Source: Megaustenia siamemsis
Lineage: Eukaryota > Mollusca > Gastropoda > Stylommatophora > Ariophantidae
Length of the DNA: 64,000 nucleotides
NCBI GenBank assembly: GCA_032433765.1
Contig: JAVIAB010000124.1
Location: 77,370,119-77,434,118, forward strand
Reading direction: 5' to 3'
Below the pieces are notes generated by a model. That model made no database searches and was not told the DNA's origin. It saw only the letters and a list, made by a program, of their open reading frames with translations. The stretch's first letter is position 1. Each line of letters begins with the position of its first letter. The position numbers and the translations under genes are program-made. Positions 21,720-34,184 of this stretch are shown piece by piece.

Positions 21720-22174
21720 CAATAAGATAAACTGGCCACTTAATGTGTGTACCAGGGACAAAATTAACATCTGGACAGTTACGGCAATGTCTATGCAGTA
21801 TGCACAATGCTAAGGAAGACAACTTTCATGTAAACAAGGCAACACATAAATACATCGTATATTTTGATGTTTGTATGCACATGCCAGTTTTAGTATATTA
21901 GTCTGTATCTTTTTAATTTATTTTTTCTTTCAAATTTTACAAACCTTCATTTTATATATATAAGTGATTTAATCTCTACATATCCGCTTTCGAAAACAAA
22001 AGTAGCCACATGTTGAGAATAAATTTGATTTATAAAGTATACATTGGATTATGCTTTTTTGGTGTGATTTGTTAAGTAATCATAGATTCCGGTGGGAAAA
22101 CAGGTAAAACTCTAGTTCCCTTTTGACACATTTTTTTCTACATTCATTTTCTCCTCTCTCTCTCTTTGCTATAC

Positions 22175-22352
22175 GTATAACATAGTACATTCTCCTATAC
22201 TTATAATATAGTACATTTTCCTATACATATAATATAGTACATTTTCCTATACGTATAATATAGTACATTTTCCCATATGTATAATATAGTACATTTCCCT
22301 ATACGTATAATATAGTACATTTCTCTATACATACAATATAGTACATTTTCCT
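22175..22352. repeat. 26-bp AT-rich minisatellite, about 7 copies
   Basis: The unit is close to ATAATATAGTACATTTTCCT + ATACGT with a few substitutions per copy. It immediately precedes the hammerhead-like sequence at 22460-22500. Confidence 0.9.
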
Positions 22353-22371
22353 TATGTACTTCCTTTTAATT

Positions 22372-22630
22372 TCATAACTTCCTTATTTGTATTATTAGTT
22401 TCAGTTCCCCAGAACATGTTGTAGAGTTTATCTTCATTTCCTTGTCTGTTTGTGTTGTCCCTGTTTTCTGGAGAAGGCCGTATATAGGCCGGAACGTCAA
22501 ATATTTTGCATTGTCCTTCCCTGTAAAATTATCACCATAGTTTGTAGAAGTGTATGTTACAGTCCACCATTTGCTGCCATTAATAAATGGATAAAAAGTT
22601 GGATCAGACCAGAATTTCTGGAACAATTAC
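22372..22630 (+). mobile_element. Second hammerhead-like repeat fragment (Penelope-like remnant?)
   Basis: Contains CTGGAGAAGGCC-gtatata-GGCCGGAACGTC at about 22468-22498, a stem-loop flanked by degenerate versions of the CUGAUGA and GAAA boxes (A to G changes in both). Downstream, TGTAAAATTATCACCATAG resembles the CGTAAAGCTGTCACCATAC end of the element at 3501-3979, so the two are probably distant relatives. No coding frame of note. Confidence 0.45.
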
Positions 22631-22904
22631 TTCTATAGACATTGTAACAAACATGTGCAATATTCCTTCTGTAAGTTGATATATGTTTTATTTAAAGGCA
22701 ACATTTATACAGAATTGTTTAATTGGTGACATTAAATAGTTCACGAATTTCAGATTATTCAGGTCAAACCAGAAAACTTGGGAAAGTAAAGAGCTAGCAC
22801 TGGTAGCCTTGTGCTCAGATACCCTTCACTATGCAGCTCTCTCACTTTAGAGGAGGTACTCATTTTTTTTTTTTATCTTTGAGAGTTTTGAAGTTTTGGT
22901 AGGT

Positions 22905-24262
22905 TTTTCTTCTATCAATTTTTCCCAGGCAGCAGCTATATTTCTTTTGTCTATCCTCTTCCTTCTATTTCCAACTGCCAATGGATTTTTAACATGTGCA
23001 GAGTGCACATCTTATATCCTGTATTTGTTTACTATTTCTGAAGGCTACACATCAGATCTCACTGCCCAGAGACTGGGAAATGGCAGTGCCACAAAGAAAC
23101 CATGAGAAACCGAAGAGGAAAATTCCTACAGAAACCATGAGAAATCAAAGAGAAAAGTTCCCACAGAAACCATGTGAAATAAAAGAAAAAAGTTCCCGTA
23201 GAAACCATGAGAAATCAAAGAGAAAAGTTCCCACAGAAACCATGTGAAAACCATGAGAAATAAAAGAGAAAAGTTCCCACAGAAACCATGTGAAATAAAA
23301 GAAAAAAGTTCCCGCAGAAACCATGAGAAATCAAAGAGAAAAGTTCCCACAGAAACCATGAGAAACCGAAGAGAAAAATTCCTACAGAAACCATGAGAAA
23401 TAAAAGAGAAAAGTTCCCACAGAAACCATGAGAAATCAAAGAAAAAAGTTCCCACAGAAACCATGTGAAATAAAAGAAAAAAGTTCCCGCAGAAACCATG
23501 TGAAATAAAAGAGAAAAGTTCCCACAGAAACTAAAGAGAAAAGTTCCCACATAAACTAAAGAGAAAAGTTCCCACAGAAACCAAAGAGAAAAGTTCCCAC
23601 ATAAACTAAAGATAAAAGTTCCCACATAAACTAAAGAGAAAAGTTCCCACAGAAACCAAAGAGAAAAGTTCCCACAGAAACCAAAGAGAAAAGTTCCCAC
23701 ATAAACTAAAGAGAAAAGTTCCCACATAACTAAAGAGAAAAGTTCCCACAGAAACCAAAGAGAAAAGTTCCCACAGAAACCAAAGAGAAAAGTTCCCACA
23801 TAAACTAAAGAGAAAAGTTCCCACATAAACTAAAGAGAAAAGTTCCCACATAAACTAAAGAGAAAAGTTCCCACATAAACTAAAGAGAAAAGTTCCCACA
23901 GAAACCAAAGAGAAAAGTTCCCACATAAACTAAAGAGAAAAGTTCCCACATAAACTAAAGAGAAAAGTTCCCGCATAAACTAAAGAGAAAAGTTCCCACA
24001 TAAACTAAAGAGAAAAGTTCCCACATAAACTAAAGAGAAAAGTTCCCACAGAAACCAAAGAGAAAAGTTCCCACAGAAACCAAAGAGAAAAGTTCCCACA
24101 TAAACCAAAGAGAAAAGTTCCCACATAAACTAAAGAGAAAAGTTCCCACAGAAACTAAAGACAAAAGTTCCCACAGCTTGTGTTTTGAACCCAGGACCTT
24201 CTTGTCCAAATGCTGTTGTCTGACGTCTTGATCACCCAGCCATCCCATCATATTTGATCTAT
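22905..24262 (-). mobile_element. SINE family 3 with a 1-kb VNTR grown inside it
   Basis: Read on the minus strand, a tRNA-like head at 24262-24180 (A-box-like TGGCTGGGTGATCAAGACG, B-box-like GGGTTCAAAAC) is followed by CAAGCTGTGGGAACTTTT. The minisatellite 24172-23100 comes next, then a SINE body (23100-22905) with TGTGCACTCTGCACATGTTA and CATTGGCAGTTGGAAATAG. The simple copy at 30333-30625 has the same order with only a short A/T-rich linker where the array sits. The array therefore appears to be an expansion of the linker. Confidence 0.7.
23100..24172. repeat. Minisatellite of 35-bp and 25-bp units within a SINE
   Basis: The left part (23100-23525) uses about 35-bp units carrying AGAAACCATGAGAAATCAAAG + AGAAAAGTTCCCAC. 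The right part (23525-24172) uses 25-bp units, ACATAAACTAAAGAGAAAAG + TTCCC, which lack about 10 bp. ACAGAAACCAAAG and ACATAAACTAAAG versions alternate in blocks, a sign of stepwise local duplication. The long open frames across it are artefacts. Confidence 0.93.
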
Positions 24263-26011
24263 TAAATGCTAACATTAATTTTTTTCTTCTTTTCAAAAGA
24301 CTGCTTGTGATGTCAATAAAACATGCTATTTTACTTAAGTTGTTTGTTTTATCTCAATTTGTAGACATCGATTGTGATTTAAAAAAAAAAAATATACACA
24401 CAAAAAACAGGGCCATGTTTCACATCCATACGACTTAATTATCAACCAAAATATATCCATGCTGTGTCACTTTAGATAAGTGATAAGTAGTCCTTTATCA
24501 GTTCCGTCATGAATTGTACGAAATAGTTATTAGGTGTAGCAGTTGTTGAAGTGTAGCTGAAATAGAAGGATCACATGATAAGAGAAATGATAATGAAATT
24601 ACTAGTTAAAATACATTAGTCTGTTTGCTTAGTCCCCCAAATAAGAACCATAAGTTCAACACGGTGTCATGTCTATTTATATGCCCAATATATCTCACTT
24701 ATATAATCTTCATCGCTTAAGATATGAAAGATAAAACTGTGACCATATCGCTTTCATTACTTAATCAGTTTACTCGTGTACAGAATATAGTAAATGAGAG
24801 ACATCGACAGGCAACGAAACATGTCTCGGCCCACCACAATGTCCAGATGGCGCTGGCAATTCAAGAGATTAGCACACAAACACCATATGCAACAGATATA
24901 GAGCGCTAGACCACACGTGTTTCGATCGATTCATGGATCAGGACCATACGGTGACAAACGAGTTATATTCCGTGTTATAATTATTGACTATGTTTTCTTT
25001 AAATGCCACTTTATTTTCTCTGTGGTTGATATGTGACTTATTTAATTTCTCATGTTATCATTTTACTTGACACATATGGTTCTTTCTCAAGTACCTCGTC
25101 TCACATGAAAAGATGCGCAAAACAAAATGTGTACCTTATCTTACACACAGAGCTTATATTCAGACATATGGCCTAGCATTGTAGAGCATATACTCAGACG
25201 CATATATAGCCATTGTTGTAAAAAGAGTAAAGCCCTCACCAAGAAACTATCATTCTGCCCTTGTCTAAAATGTTTGGGAGTCAGACATAGCAGTGCAACA
25301 TTGCGGACATCCCGGGTGATCTCCTTTTCAAGCTCTTATCTGCGGACCTAGATAAACCCGTCGCCTCCATATAAAGCTTGTCATCTCAGAAGGTATTTTG
25401 CGTTAACTACCTGCGAGGACACGCGACCGGTGTTTCTGTGACAGTTTTCTTAGGGACTAGCTAAACAAGTTTAAGATGACACAAAAATAGTTTGCTGGTT
25501 GTAGTACGCTTGCACGCCTCGCTTCACCAATTATAATAGAAAACGTTAAATACAAGCAATGCAACATTTGAGAGAGGGTCACGTTGCATTATCGCGCGCA
25601 CAGCCGTGCCTGTGATTAGCTTGCCATATAAGACTGCTATTTTATCAAGACCGAGACAGATGAGCTGGTCAACAACTTGCAGTCGGCAGCTGGTGTTATC
25701 ATGACCCTTCTCCTCGTGGTGGCGCGATAGACACTACTTGTTGTGAGTGAATCCTTGAGAGGAGGCAAATTAACCTATCCAAAATGAGTTCAAGTTGGTG
25801 CAGACATTAGTTTGTTGTAAACCACGACATAGCATGATTGACGTCGGTTTAAGGACAGATCATAGAGAGTTAAGAAACAACAAACGGCTGTTCCCCACTT
25901 TCCATGAAGTGTGTTGACAAGTGACCACGAGCTTCTCCTTACCAACAAGTGTTGCTCTTCATCGCCTCCTACTACTGTTACGACCACGTGTCCGTGTACA
26001 CATGAACTGCC

Positions 26012-27442
26012 TAAAAGTCAAGTGGTGAAGATAAACAAAAACAGTATTAGATCATAGCCCGGCTTGCTGCCGGAGCTACTGAGTTAAGTGCTCTGTGCAT
26101 ACCGTGAGCTGTGCGTTTCATCCGATTTGATCATGTTTCGATATTCCGACTGCTTACGATGAATGATGATATCGTATGACGGGGAACAGATGGCTGTGTT
26201 CACTTTCTGTACGGTTTCGCCTTGTCTTTTGGCATGTGCTGAGACTGCTATGATGTGAAATGCAGCTACCTTTCTTTGTTTGGGAGATCAGATATTAATT
26301 CGGATGATTCCAATGGCACGGTCGTTGAGTAATTATGGATTTTAATTCGTTTGCAGTGATACCGGGGCCTTCCATAACTATAGATCATACCATGAGCAAG
26401 ACGAGTGGTGAAGACAAACCAATAACAGTATTAGATCATAACACGAGACGAGTGGTGAAGACACCAATAACAGTATTAGATCATAACCGAGACGAGTGGT
26501 GAAGACACCAATAACAGTATTAGATCATAACACGAGCGAGACGAGTGGTAAAGACACTAATAACAATATTAGATCATAACCGAGACGAGTGGTGAAGACA
26601 CCAATAACAGTATTAGATCATAACACGAGACGAGTGGTGAAGACACCAATAACAGTATTAGATCATAACCGAGACGAGTGGTGAAGACAAACCAATAACA
26701 GTATTAGATCATAACCGAGACGAGTGGTGAAGACACCAATAACAGTATTAGATCATAACACGAGCGAGACGAGTGGTGAAGACACCCATAACAGTATGAG
26801 ATCATAACCGAGACGAGTGGTGAAGACAAACCAATAACAGTATTAGATCATAACACGAGCGAGACGAGTGTGAAGACACCAATAACAGTATTAGATCATA
26901 ACCGAGACGAGTGGTGAAGACACCCATAACAGTATTAGATCATAACACGAGCGAGACGAGTGGTGAAGATACCAATAACAGTATTAGATCATAACACGAG
27001 TGGTGAAGACACCAATAACAGTATTCGATCATAACACGAGAGAGACGAGTGGTGAAGACACCCATAACAGTATTAGATGATAGCACGAGCGAGACGAGTA
27101 GTGAAGACACCCATAACAGTATTAGATCATAACACGAGCGAGACGATGGTGAAGACACCCATAACAGTATGAGATCATATCACGAGCGAGACGAGTGGTG
27201 AAGACACCCATAACAGTATTAGATCATAACACGAGCGAGACGAGTGGTGAAGACACCCATAACAGTATTAGATCATAACACGAGCGAGACGAGTGGTGAA
27301 GACACCCATAACAGTATTAGATCATAACACGAGCGAGACGAGTGGTGAAGACACCCATAACAGTATGAGATCATAACACGAGCGAGACGAGTGGTGAAGA
27401 CACCAATAACAGTATTAGATCATAACACGAGCGAGACGAGTT
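26012..27442. repeat. 49-bp minisatellite array interrupted by a dispersed repeat
   Basis: The main array is 26386-27442, with units near ACGAGTGGTGAAGACACCCA + TAACAGTATTAGATCATAAC + ACGAGCGAG; many copies lack 4-10 bp at the CGAGCGAG end. One diverged unit (AGTGGTGAAGATAAACAAAA + ACAGTATTAGATCATAG) lies at 26018-26056. It is separated from the array by repeat Y, so Y appears to have inserted in the array. Confidence 0.9.
26057..26385 (+). repeat. Dispersed repeat Y, copy 1 (inside the 49-bp array)
   Basis: About 330 bp matching 52216-52562 by eye, sharing GCTACTGAGTTA, GATCATGTTTCGATATTCC, TTTTGGCATGTGCTGAGACT and TGGATTTTAATTCGTTTGC. No coding signal. The 3' end is at CCTTCCATAAC in both copies. 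Confidence 0.88.
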
Positions 27443-27849
27443 TGTGTACCTTTCACGATCAGTCTGGCACACAGTGCGGATGACAAGACCACCACCTTTT
27501 TTTTTAAAAGTAATTAACATGTTTGATTATAACGAGAGGGAATCATGAAGATAAGACATATGGAGGAAATAATCAAGATAAGAAATGAACTACATGTGAT
27601 GTGTGTCTTTACTTATTCTACGGCAAAAAGTAAAACAATACCATTAAACACCAAAAGAAGTAAACACAGTAGAAGAAAGGTGGAAACAGTTTAAGAAAAC
27701 AATAACTAGCATCGCAACAACAGTTTGTGGAACAAAACTAAGAAAGGAAAAAAAAAGCACCCTGTGGTGGTATGACGCAAATCAGAGAAGCAGTTCCAGA
27801 AAAGAAGAAAATATAACGATTGGAGGGAGAAGGATATATTTAAAATATG

Positions 27850-28225
27850 TCTGTACTTTATGTGAGGAAAAATCCGGAAAATGCCTACAAAGTAAGCATC
27901 CTGGCTACACCTGTAATGACACTTGTCCTGATGATAATTTTGGGCTACAGTGCAAACAAACGTGTTCTGATGGCTGTGACATCATATGTGACCAGGAAAG
28001 TACAGACTGTACGTGCAAGGAAACGTACTACGGGTCAGACTGCACTCTCAAATGTCCGGACAACTGTTTCAACGACACCTGTGAACAGTCAACCGGGAGC
28101 TGTACATGCAAGGGAACGAACATTCTACGGGTCATCAGACTGCACTCTCAAATCTCCGGACAACTGTTTGAACAAAACCTGTGAACAGTTAATCGGGGCC
28201 TGCGTCTCGTATGTCGATGATTCCC
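27850..28225 (+). pseudogene. Broken EGF-like (MEGF/scavenger-receptor-type) fragment
   Basis: From 27851 one frame reads Cys-rich: CTLCEEKSGKCLQSKHPGYT, then CNDTCPDDNFGLQC, CSDGCDIICDQESTDCTC, YYGSDCTLKCPDNCFNDTCE, and so on. The Cys spacing and Tyr-Tyr-Gly-Ser-Asp-Cys motif are those of laminin-type EGF repeats in MEGF10/SREC-like receptors. A frame change near 28110 breaks the next repeat, although TACGGGTCaTCAGACTGCAC continues it in another frame with DNCLNKTCEQLIGAC. No signal peptide or membrane segment is present. It lies antisense within alpha-actinin intron 2. It is probably a pseudogene fragment or captured exon. Confidence 0.7.
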
Positions 28226-28289
28226 ACGTTAAGAAGAGTCTGCCGACTACAACAAACCCAAGCATATGGATACCGTAACGTGTTTCTGT

Positions 28290-28862
28290 GCTGGACATGG
28301 TTCATTTCTTGATGTGTCTATGTGCTTGCCATGGCTCATATCTTGATGTGTTTCTGTGCTAGCCATGGCTAGTGTGTGTGTGTGTGCTGGCCATGGCTCA
28401 TATCTTGGTGTGTGTCATGTTAGTCATATCTCATATCTTGGTGTGTCCGTGTTAATCATGTCTCATATCTTTATGTGTGTATGTGTTTAGTCATATCTCA
28501 TATCTTAGTGTGTATCTGTGTTAGTCATGTATCACATCTTTGTGTATGCATGTTTGGTTAGTGATATCTCATATCTTTGTGTACATGATTATTTTAGTCA
28601 TATCTCATATCTTTGTGTGCGCATGTCTGTGTATGTCACATCTCATATCCTTGTGTGTGCATGGCTATGTTAGTCACATCTCATATCTTTGTGTGTGCAT
28701 GTCCATGTCAGACATATCTCATATCTTTATATGCATGTCTATATTAGTCATGTGTCATATATATTGATGTGTGTCAGTGTTAGTCATGCCTCGTATCGCT
28801 GTGTGCATGTCTGTGTTTGTCACATCTCATATCTTTGTGTGTGCATGTCTGTGTTAGTCACC
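28290..28862. repeat. Imperfect 38- to 41-bp minisatellite
   Basis: Degenerate units such as TCATATCTCATATCTTTGTG + TGTGCATGTCTGTGTTAG, about 14 copies. Its last unit flows into repeat Z at the sequence GTTAGTCACCTCTAGTGA. The same junction occurs beside the Z copy at 46940. Confidence 0.85.
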
Positions 28863-29309
<447 letters not shown>

Positions 29310-30332
29310 TGCCTCAGTCAGGAAAATGTTATAATTTCGACCAAAGAAACTAAGCAAAAAATGTTTTTTTTTTAAAAACCCGACATTTAAATTGTTTCAC
29401 TCTCCTACGGATGATTGTCATGGGATCTACTTGACTTTAACTCCTAAGAGATTTTGATTTCAGTGATTTCTGATCAAAATAAAGAAATAATATTAATTGA
29501 TTTAATATTTATGGGGAAAACGGCGGAAATTACATACACATAAAATTCTGGATATGAATCGACATGACACACATTTGCACGGCTTTAAATTAAAATTATA
29601 ACAGTGAAAAAGTGTACCTGACTCATTACAAGATTGGTGGGAAAAGGTAACATTGTGTGTATACTCACATAATTAGTGAGACGGATGTTGCTGCATTTCA
29701 CATGCAGGCCTGGTTATATTGAGCTTAATGTCTCAATCTTGTATTCTGAGATCTGACCCCTCAGTTTTTCTAAACGGTTTCTGTGTTTATTTTAAGATAA
29801 ACGAGAGCAGAGAATGATTGTTCACACAGACATGTTGTTAGGAAAGGCATCTAAATACTTTCATAGCCCTCTTCGATAATTCAGGAAACTCTGCTTCTAA
29901 GTGAGGCTAACAATTAGAGAGTGATTGTTCCTTGATCTGTAAACTCAGGGCACCGTTGGTGGATATTACTAGGAGCGTGTCTTCCTCTGCTCGAGTGTGA
30001 GCCCTTTAAGTTCCTACACATTAATTGAAAATGGATCTCTAATCTAGTTCTTACTTGCATCTGAAACAGGAAAATATAGGCGGAAATTGCCACAAATCTT
30101 TTAAATGTTGTGCAAAAAGTGGCACGTCCCCTGCAGACAACTGCTCGTCGAGGAATACAAGAAAATGTGAGAGATCGGGATACTGTTCCTGGTTTCTGTC
30201 ATTAAGCAATGATGCCAATAATTTAATCATTGCCTTGATCTTGTCTTGAACTTGAAGAACTGTAGCACTTTCTCCTCGAAGATTGAAGTTGCAGCACATT
30301 TAAATGGTTTAAAATATCTGACAAGATTGGGG

Positions 30333-30625
30333 GAGATCGGGTGGTCTAGAGGTAACACGTTGGCCTTTAGACAAGAAGATCTCGAGTTCCATTCCCACTA
30401 CAGGCAGTGGAAAATTTTAAAAAAATATAAATAACATAGAATCTGTGGCTTTACGCTCCCTGGTCGCCTGGTAGAGAGATCCGATGTCTAGCCCTCTCGG
30501 AAAACTGCGAAAAAAAAAACAGGACGTCCTGTGTGCATTCTGCGCACATTAAAGAACCCTTGACAGTTGTAAATCGAAAAGAGTAGACCAAAAATGGCCG
30601 CTGCCAGGACAAATTTAATAGGAAA
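30333..30625 (+). mobile_element. tRNA-derived SINE family 3, simple form
   Basis: The head has GGTGGTCTAGAGGTAACACG (A-box-like) and GAGTTCCATTCCCAC (B-box-like), then an A-rich linker, then a body with GTGTGCATTCTGCGCACATT, AAAGAACCCTTGACAGTTG and AATGGCCGCTGCCAGG. The body matches the minus-strand copy at 23100-22905. The CACATTAAAGAACC block looks like a domain recurring in mollusc SINEs, from memory. Confidence 0.8.
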
Positions 30626-30726
30626 AATCTACACAAAAACTGGACGACAAAATGAAATTATGCGAGCACTTCTGAAGTGGAAGAATAGCTGCTTGTGTAG
30701 CAGGGACACGCGGCTATTGATGTCAC

Positions 30727-30893
30727 AAGTAAGAACAAGTCATGTTCATGTAAAAGTAGGAACAAGTCATGTTCATGTAAAAGTAGGAACAAGTCATGTT
30801 CATGTAAAAGTAGGAACAAGTCATGTTCATGTAAAAGTAGGAACAAGTCATGTTCATGTAAAAGTAGGAACAAGTCGTGTTCATGTAAAAGTT
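30727..30893. repeat. 27-bp minisatellite, about 6 copies
   Basis: The unit is ACAAGTCATGTTCATGTAAA + AGTAGGA, near-identical copies with one change near 30870. It is unrelated to the 27-bp satellite at 7163. Confidence 0.95.
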
Positions 30894-31374
30894 TCTAGAC
30901 TTCGCTAGAGATGTAAAAGCTGACGAACGCAAACAACAGCAATATCAACCAGGAGAAATCTGGTAAATGGTTGGTGATGTGAAACGGCTTCTCCATGAGA
31001 AATAATCTGATTTCATCTCTCATTCCCATAAGCATGACACAATCTCGTGATAACTAGCGGACTTTGCTCTATAGCCAAAGTTGATAGCGATCCCTTGCTC
31101 TACAGAGTTGTTCATAAAGTCTTAAATGTAGTCTCTGGTTTATTGCTGGCATCAAGAGCTTCCTATGTATGCAACAATGACGTCAACTTACCGGCGCTAT
31201 GATTTCTCCGTGTCCGGTAAACTTTCGGGACATTGCTCTTGCCCCATCTGTACTCACTCCAACACATTTCAACCAATCCAGGAGATGTCATACAATTATT
31301 TCAGCTGTTAAGTTTGTTTTCTCACTGAAAGCATGATTACCTACACAGCATAGGAAAGTGAGGATGTTCTACAA

Positions 31375-32660
31375 GAAAAGAAACACACACTGACGGTGTG
31401 GATCGAAATGGAGAAGGCTTTTGATAGGGTATGGAGAGAAGGATTAAACAGCAAACCTCTCAGACCTGGTATCCGAGGCTATTTATTAAACTGGACATCT
31501 CAATACCTACATGACAGAATGGACAACTAAGTAAGAAAGCCAGAATCGAACAGGGTGCCCCACAAATCGTAATAGTATTCTCAACGCTGCTTCTAATCTT
31601 CATAAAAGACATCGAAGAGGACATGCCACCCAGAACACATTCTATAATGTACGCAGACGACCTGGCGATATGGGCATGAGTAGAATCTATGTCACTGGTT
31701 AGCTCCAGAATGCAAGAGGAAACTTGAAAGATGGACGAACACCTAGCTGCTATCGATTAATAAAAAAAAAAATAATATAAAAAAAACTACATAGACAATT
31801 GTCAGCCTATCAAGAACCAAACTCTGCAAATTTGAATATAAGAGACCATACACTTCCTATTGACCACAACCAAACATATCTTAGTGTCACCATGGACCAC
31901 ATAATGACAAGGATAAATCAGATAGACAAAGTAAACAAAAGAGCCAGAAAGTGAATAGATATTATGAGAATTAACAGAATGGACTGGGGAGCAGACAGCA
32001 ATATCCTAAAACGATTATACGTAGGAAGAGTAAGACTAGTCCTAGAGTATGGAGCCACAGCCTGGGTTACAGCTTCCAAATCATCATCACTGGTGCTATG
32101 AAATCTACACTTATCGAAACTCTAGAAACAGTAACAGGCATGCAACCTTTGGAAAATAGACGGAAAACTAAAGTTATGCAACAAGCGGAGAAAACTATGG
32201 GCTTTCTAACCACCCCATGCACCAAAGAATAACCAGCTTCGAAAATGGAAGACTAAAGAGGAGCAACTTCACGGCAATCTCCAAAGAATTGACAACTAGC
32301 GATCCAGTACTGTCCCAAACAATGCTAAAACCCATATGCCCATCGTGTATGACTCCCAGTAGAAATATAAAATACCAGAACTAAAGGAAGTTATACAACA
32401 AGAATCACGAAAAAAGGCACCCAAACAGACACAGTGAGAAAGCACATAGCAGAAAGACACATAGACGATAACTACCCACAGGACTCTTGTCTCACATATA
32501 CACGGATGGCTCTGCTACAAGCGCCACCAGAAATGGAGGAGGTGGTGTATTCTTTAGGCTGAATAACCAGGAAGAGATCACCAAGTCAATAGCAACTGGG
32601 AAATCCCCAAACAACTACAAGACAGAAACTGAAGCCCTCCAAGATGTTGCATAACAGTGG
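31375..32660 (+). mobile_element. Degenerate LINE with RT and RNase H
   Basis: Ordered domain traces on the plus strand with stops throughout: VWIEMEKAFDRVWREGL near 31395; EDMPPRTHSIMYADDLAIWA with intact catalytic YADD near 31617-31677; a thumb piece with Leu-Glu-Tyr-Gly-Ala-Thr-Ala-Trp near 32043; and an RNase H start TYTDGSATSATRNGGGGVFF near 32498, with its Glu at KTETEALQ near 32620. The RNase H C-terminus is missing. Architecture puts it in the RNase-H-bearing LINE groups. Not functional. Confidence 0.82.
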
Positions 32661-33183
32661 ATGCGACGTGTCGCTAATTGACCGCAAGCTGCGATATCTG
32701 AGCCTTTCGCCCGACACATCCGTTCTCGGTGTGTATGGATTATTTTCATGAATAGTTATTTCCGGTAAACAGCCAATTTGTTCTCTACTCTTTTCGACTG
32801 TAACTGCTACATGGATGTTAACAGTACGCACTGAGCCTTCTACTGTTGCTCCCAGAGAGCTAGACATCGATCTCATTGTCCGAAGACCAGGGAGGATAAA
32901 GTCACGAAGAAGATTCGGTTTCGCAGATAAAATCATAATATTATCAATACACTTTCTATTGACAAATATACTACCACATACTTTTGTCCACACACACAAA
33001 TCAAGGGATCACAACTGATTGTAACGATGTTAAGAAATTAAACACAACAACCGCGAAGGGATCCACACCAACTTCGATTTTTAATGCTCTGATTGAGAAA
33101 CGTGTAAGTCTATTCTATACTCCGACATTCATTCACACACATTTCATATGGTTAAAATAAAAATGATGGCTAGATTGCAATAT

Positions 33184-33410
33184 TCCCCCATGATCCATAG
33201 CGGACGTAGCGGAGGATTGTTCTCTTTAGCTCGATAGCACTAGCAAAGCTGTACTCAGCAACTGAGCCAACTTACCAGAAGCAATAGAACAGTGACCTCT
33301 TTGGCGCCTATTATTTTACCTTTGTTTCTACACAGCGTGTCATCACCTTCCTTGACAACCATACAACAAACATGAAAACCATACAATAGACATGGCAACC
33401 ATACAACAAT
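33184..33410 (+). repeat. Dispersed repeat Q, copy 1
   Basis: Shares AGCACTAGCAAAGCTGTA, CAGAAGCAATAGAACAGTG, ACCTCTTTGGCGCCT and CACCTTCCTTG with 35427-35650 in the same orientation. Its left edge has a different short deletion from the other copy. Confidence 0.85.
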
Positions 33411-33662
33411 GATCAAGTGCGGTAGAGAGAGAAGTGGGAAAGGAAAATAATATTGGTGAAGATGAAGGTCATTCATGGGATAGTCATTTTAAAAGTTCTA
33501 CTAATACATCTGATATGCACTTCTCTTATTTATTTACCTTAAGTCATAGTTCTCCACAATTGACGATTAGCTACTAGTCTTGGTTGTTTCCTAGTGCCAT
33601 GTTAAGCCTTCCCTACTTGTATCGTTTTGTTTAATTTTTGTGTGTGTGTCTCATATGCGCTG

Positions 33663-34184
33663 AGCAAAATAGCTCAGGCCAAAATAGCATTTCAGAAAAT
33701 GGAAAATATCTTATGCAACAAATCTATGTCAATAGAAATGAGAAAGAGAGTTCGTCGGTGCTATATAGAACCAATTCTGACCTATGGCAGCGAATCATGG
33801 ACAGTAGACACACTAATGAAATGACGATTAGAGGCCACAGAGATGAGATTTCTCAGAAGAATGTTGAAAGTTCCTTGGACAGCTAAAAAGACCAATGAGG
33901 AAGTTCTCAAAGAGGCCAACACAAAAGGCAGCTCCTAAAAAACATCAGAAAGAAACAATCAACATTTTCCGGGCACATCATGAGAAGAGGAATGTGGGAA
34001 TACTTGGTTAAACTGGCAAAATAAAAGGAAAGAGAGATCGCGGACGACAAAGAGAGAAAATATTGGATAGCATGGTGTCATGGCATGGAAAACAGTCAAC
34101 AACAGAACTGATACGATGCATTGTAGATAGAAGATTGTGGAAGGGCATAATCGCCTACGCCAACCGGTATGGCACATGATGATA
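33663..34184 (+). mobile_element. RTE copy C, strongly 5'-truncated
   Basis: Covers only the thumb and C-terminal part of the copy A protein (AKIAFQKMENILCNKSMSIE, then YIEPILTYGSESWTVD, followed by a stop where copy A has Lys) and the end GGTATGGCACATGATGATA. It retains the AAAAAACATC run where copy A has lost an A, which supports the frameshift reading of copy A. Confidence 0.9.

Noticed and set aside
23126..24296. Phe/Leu-rich periodic frames that look like membrane proteins
   Set aside because: They are translations of the 25/35-bp array, with periodicity matching the DNA unit.
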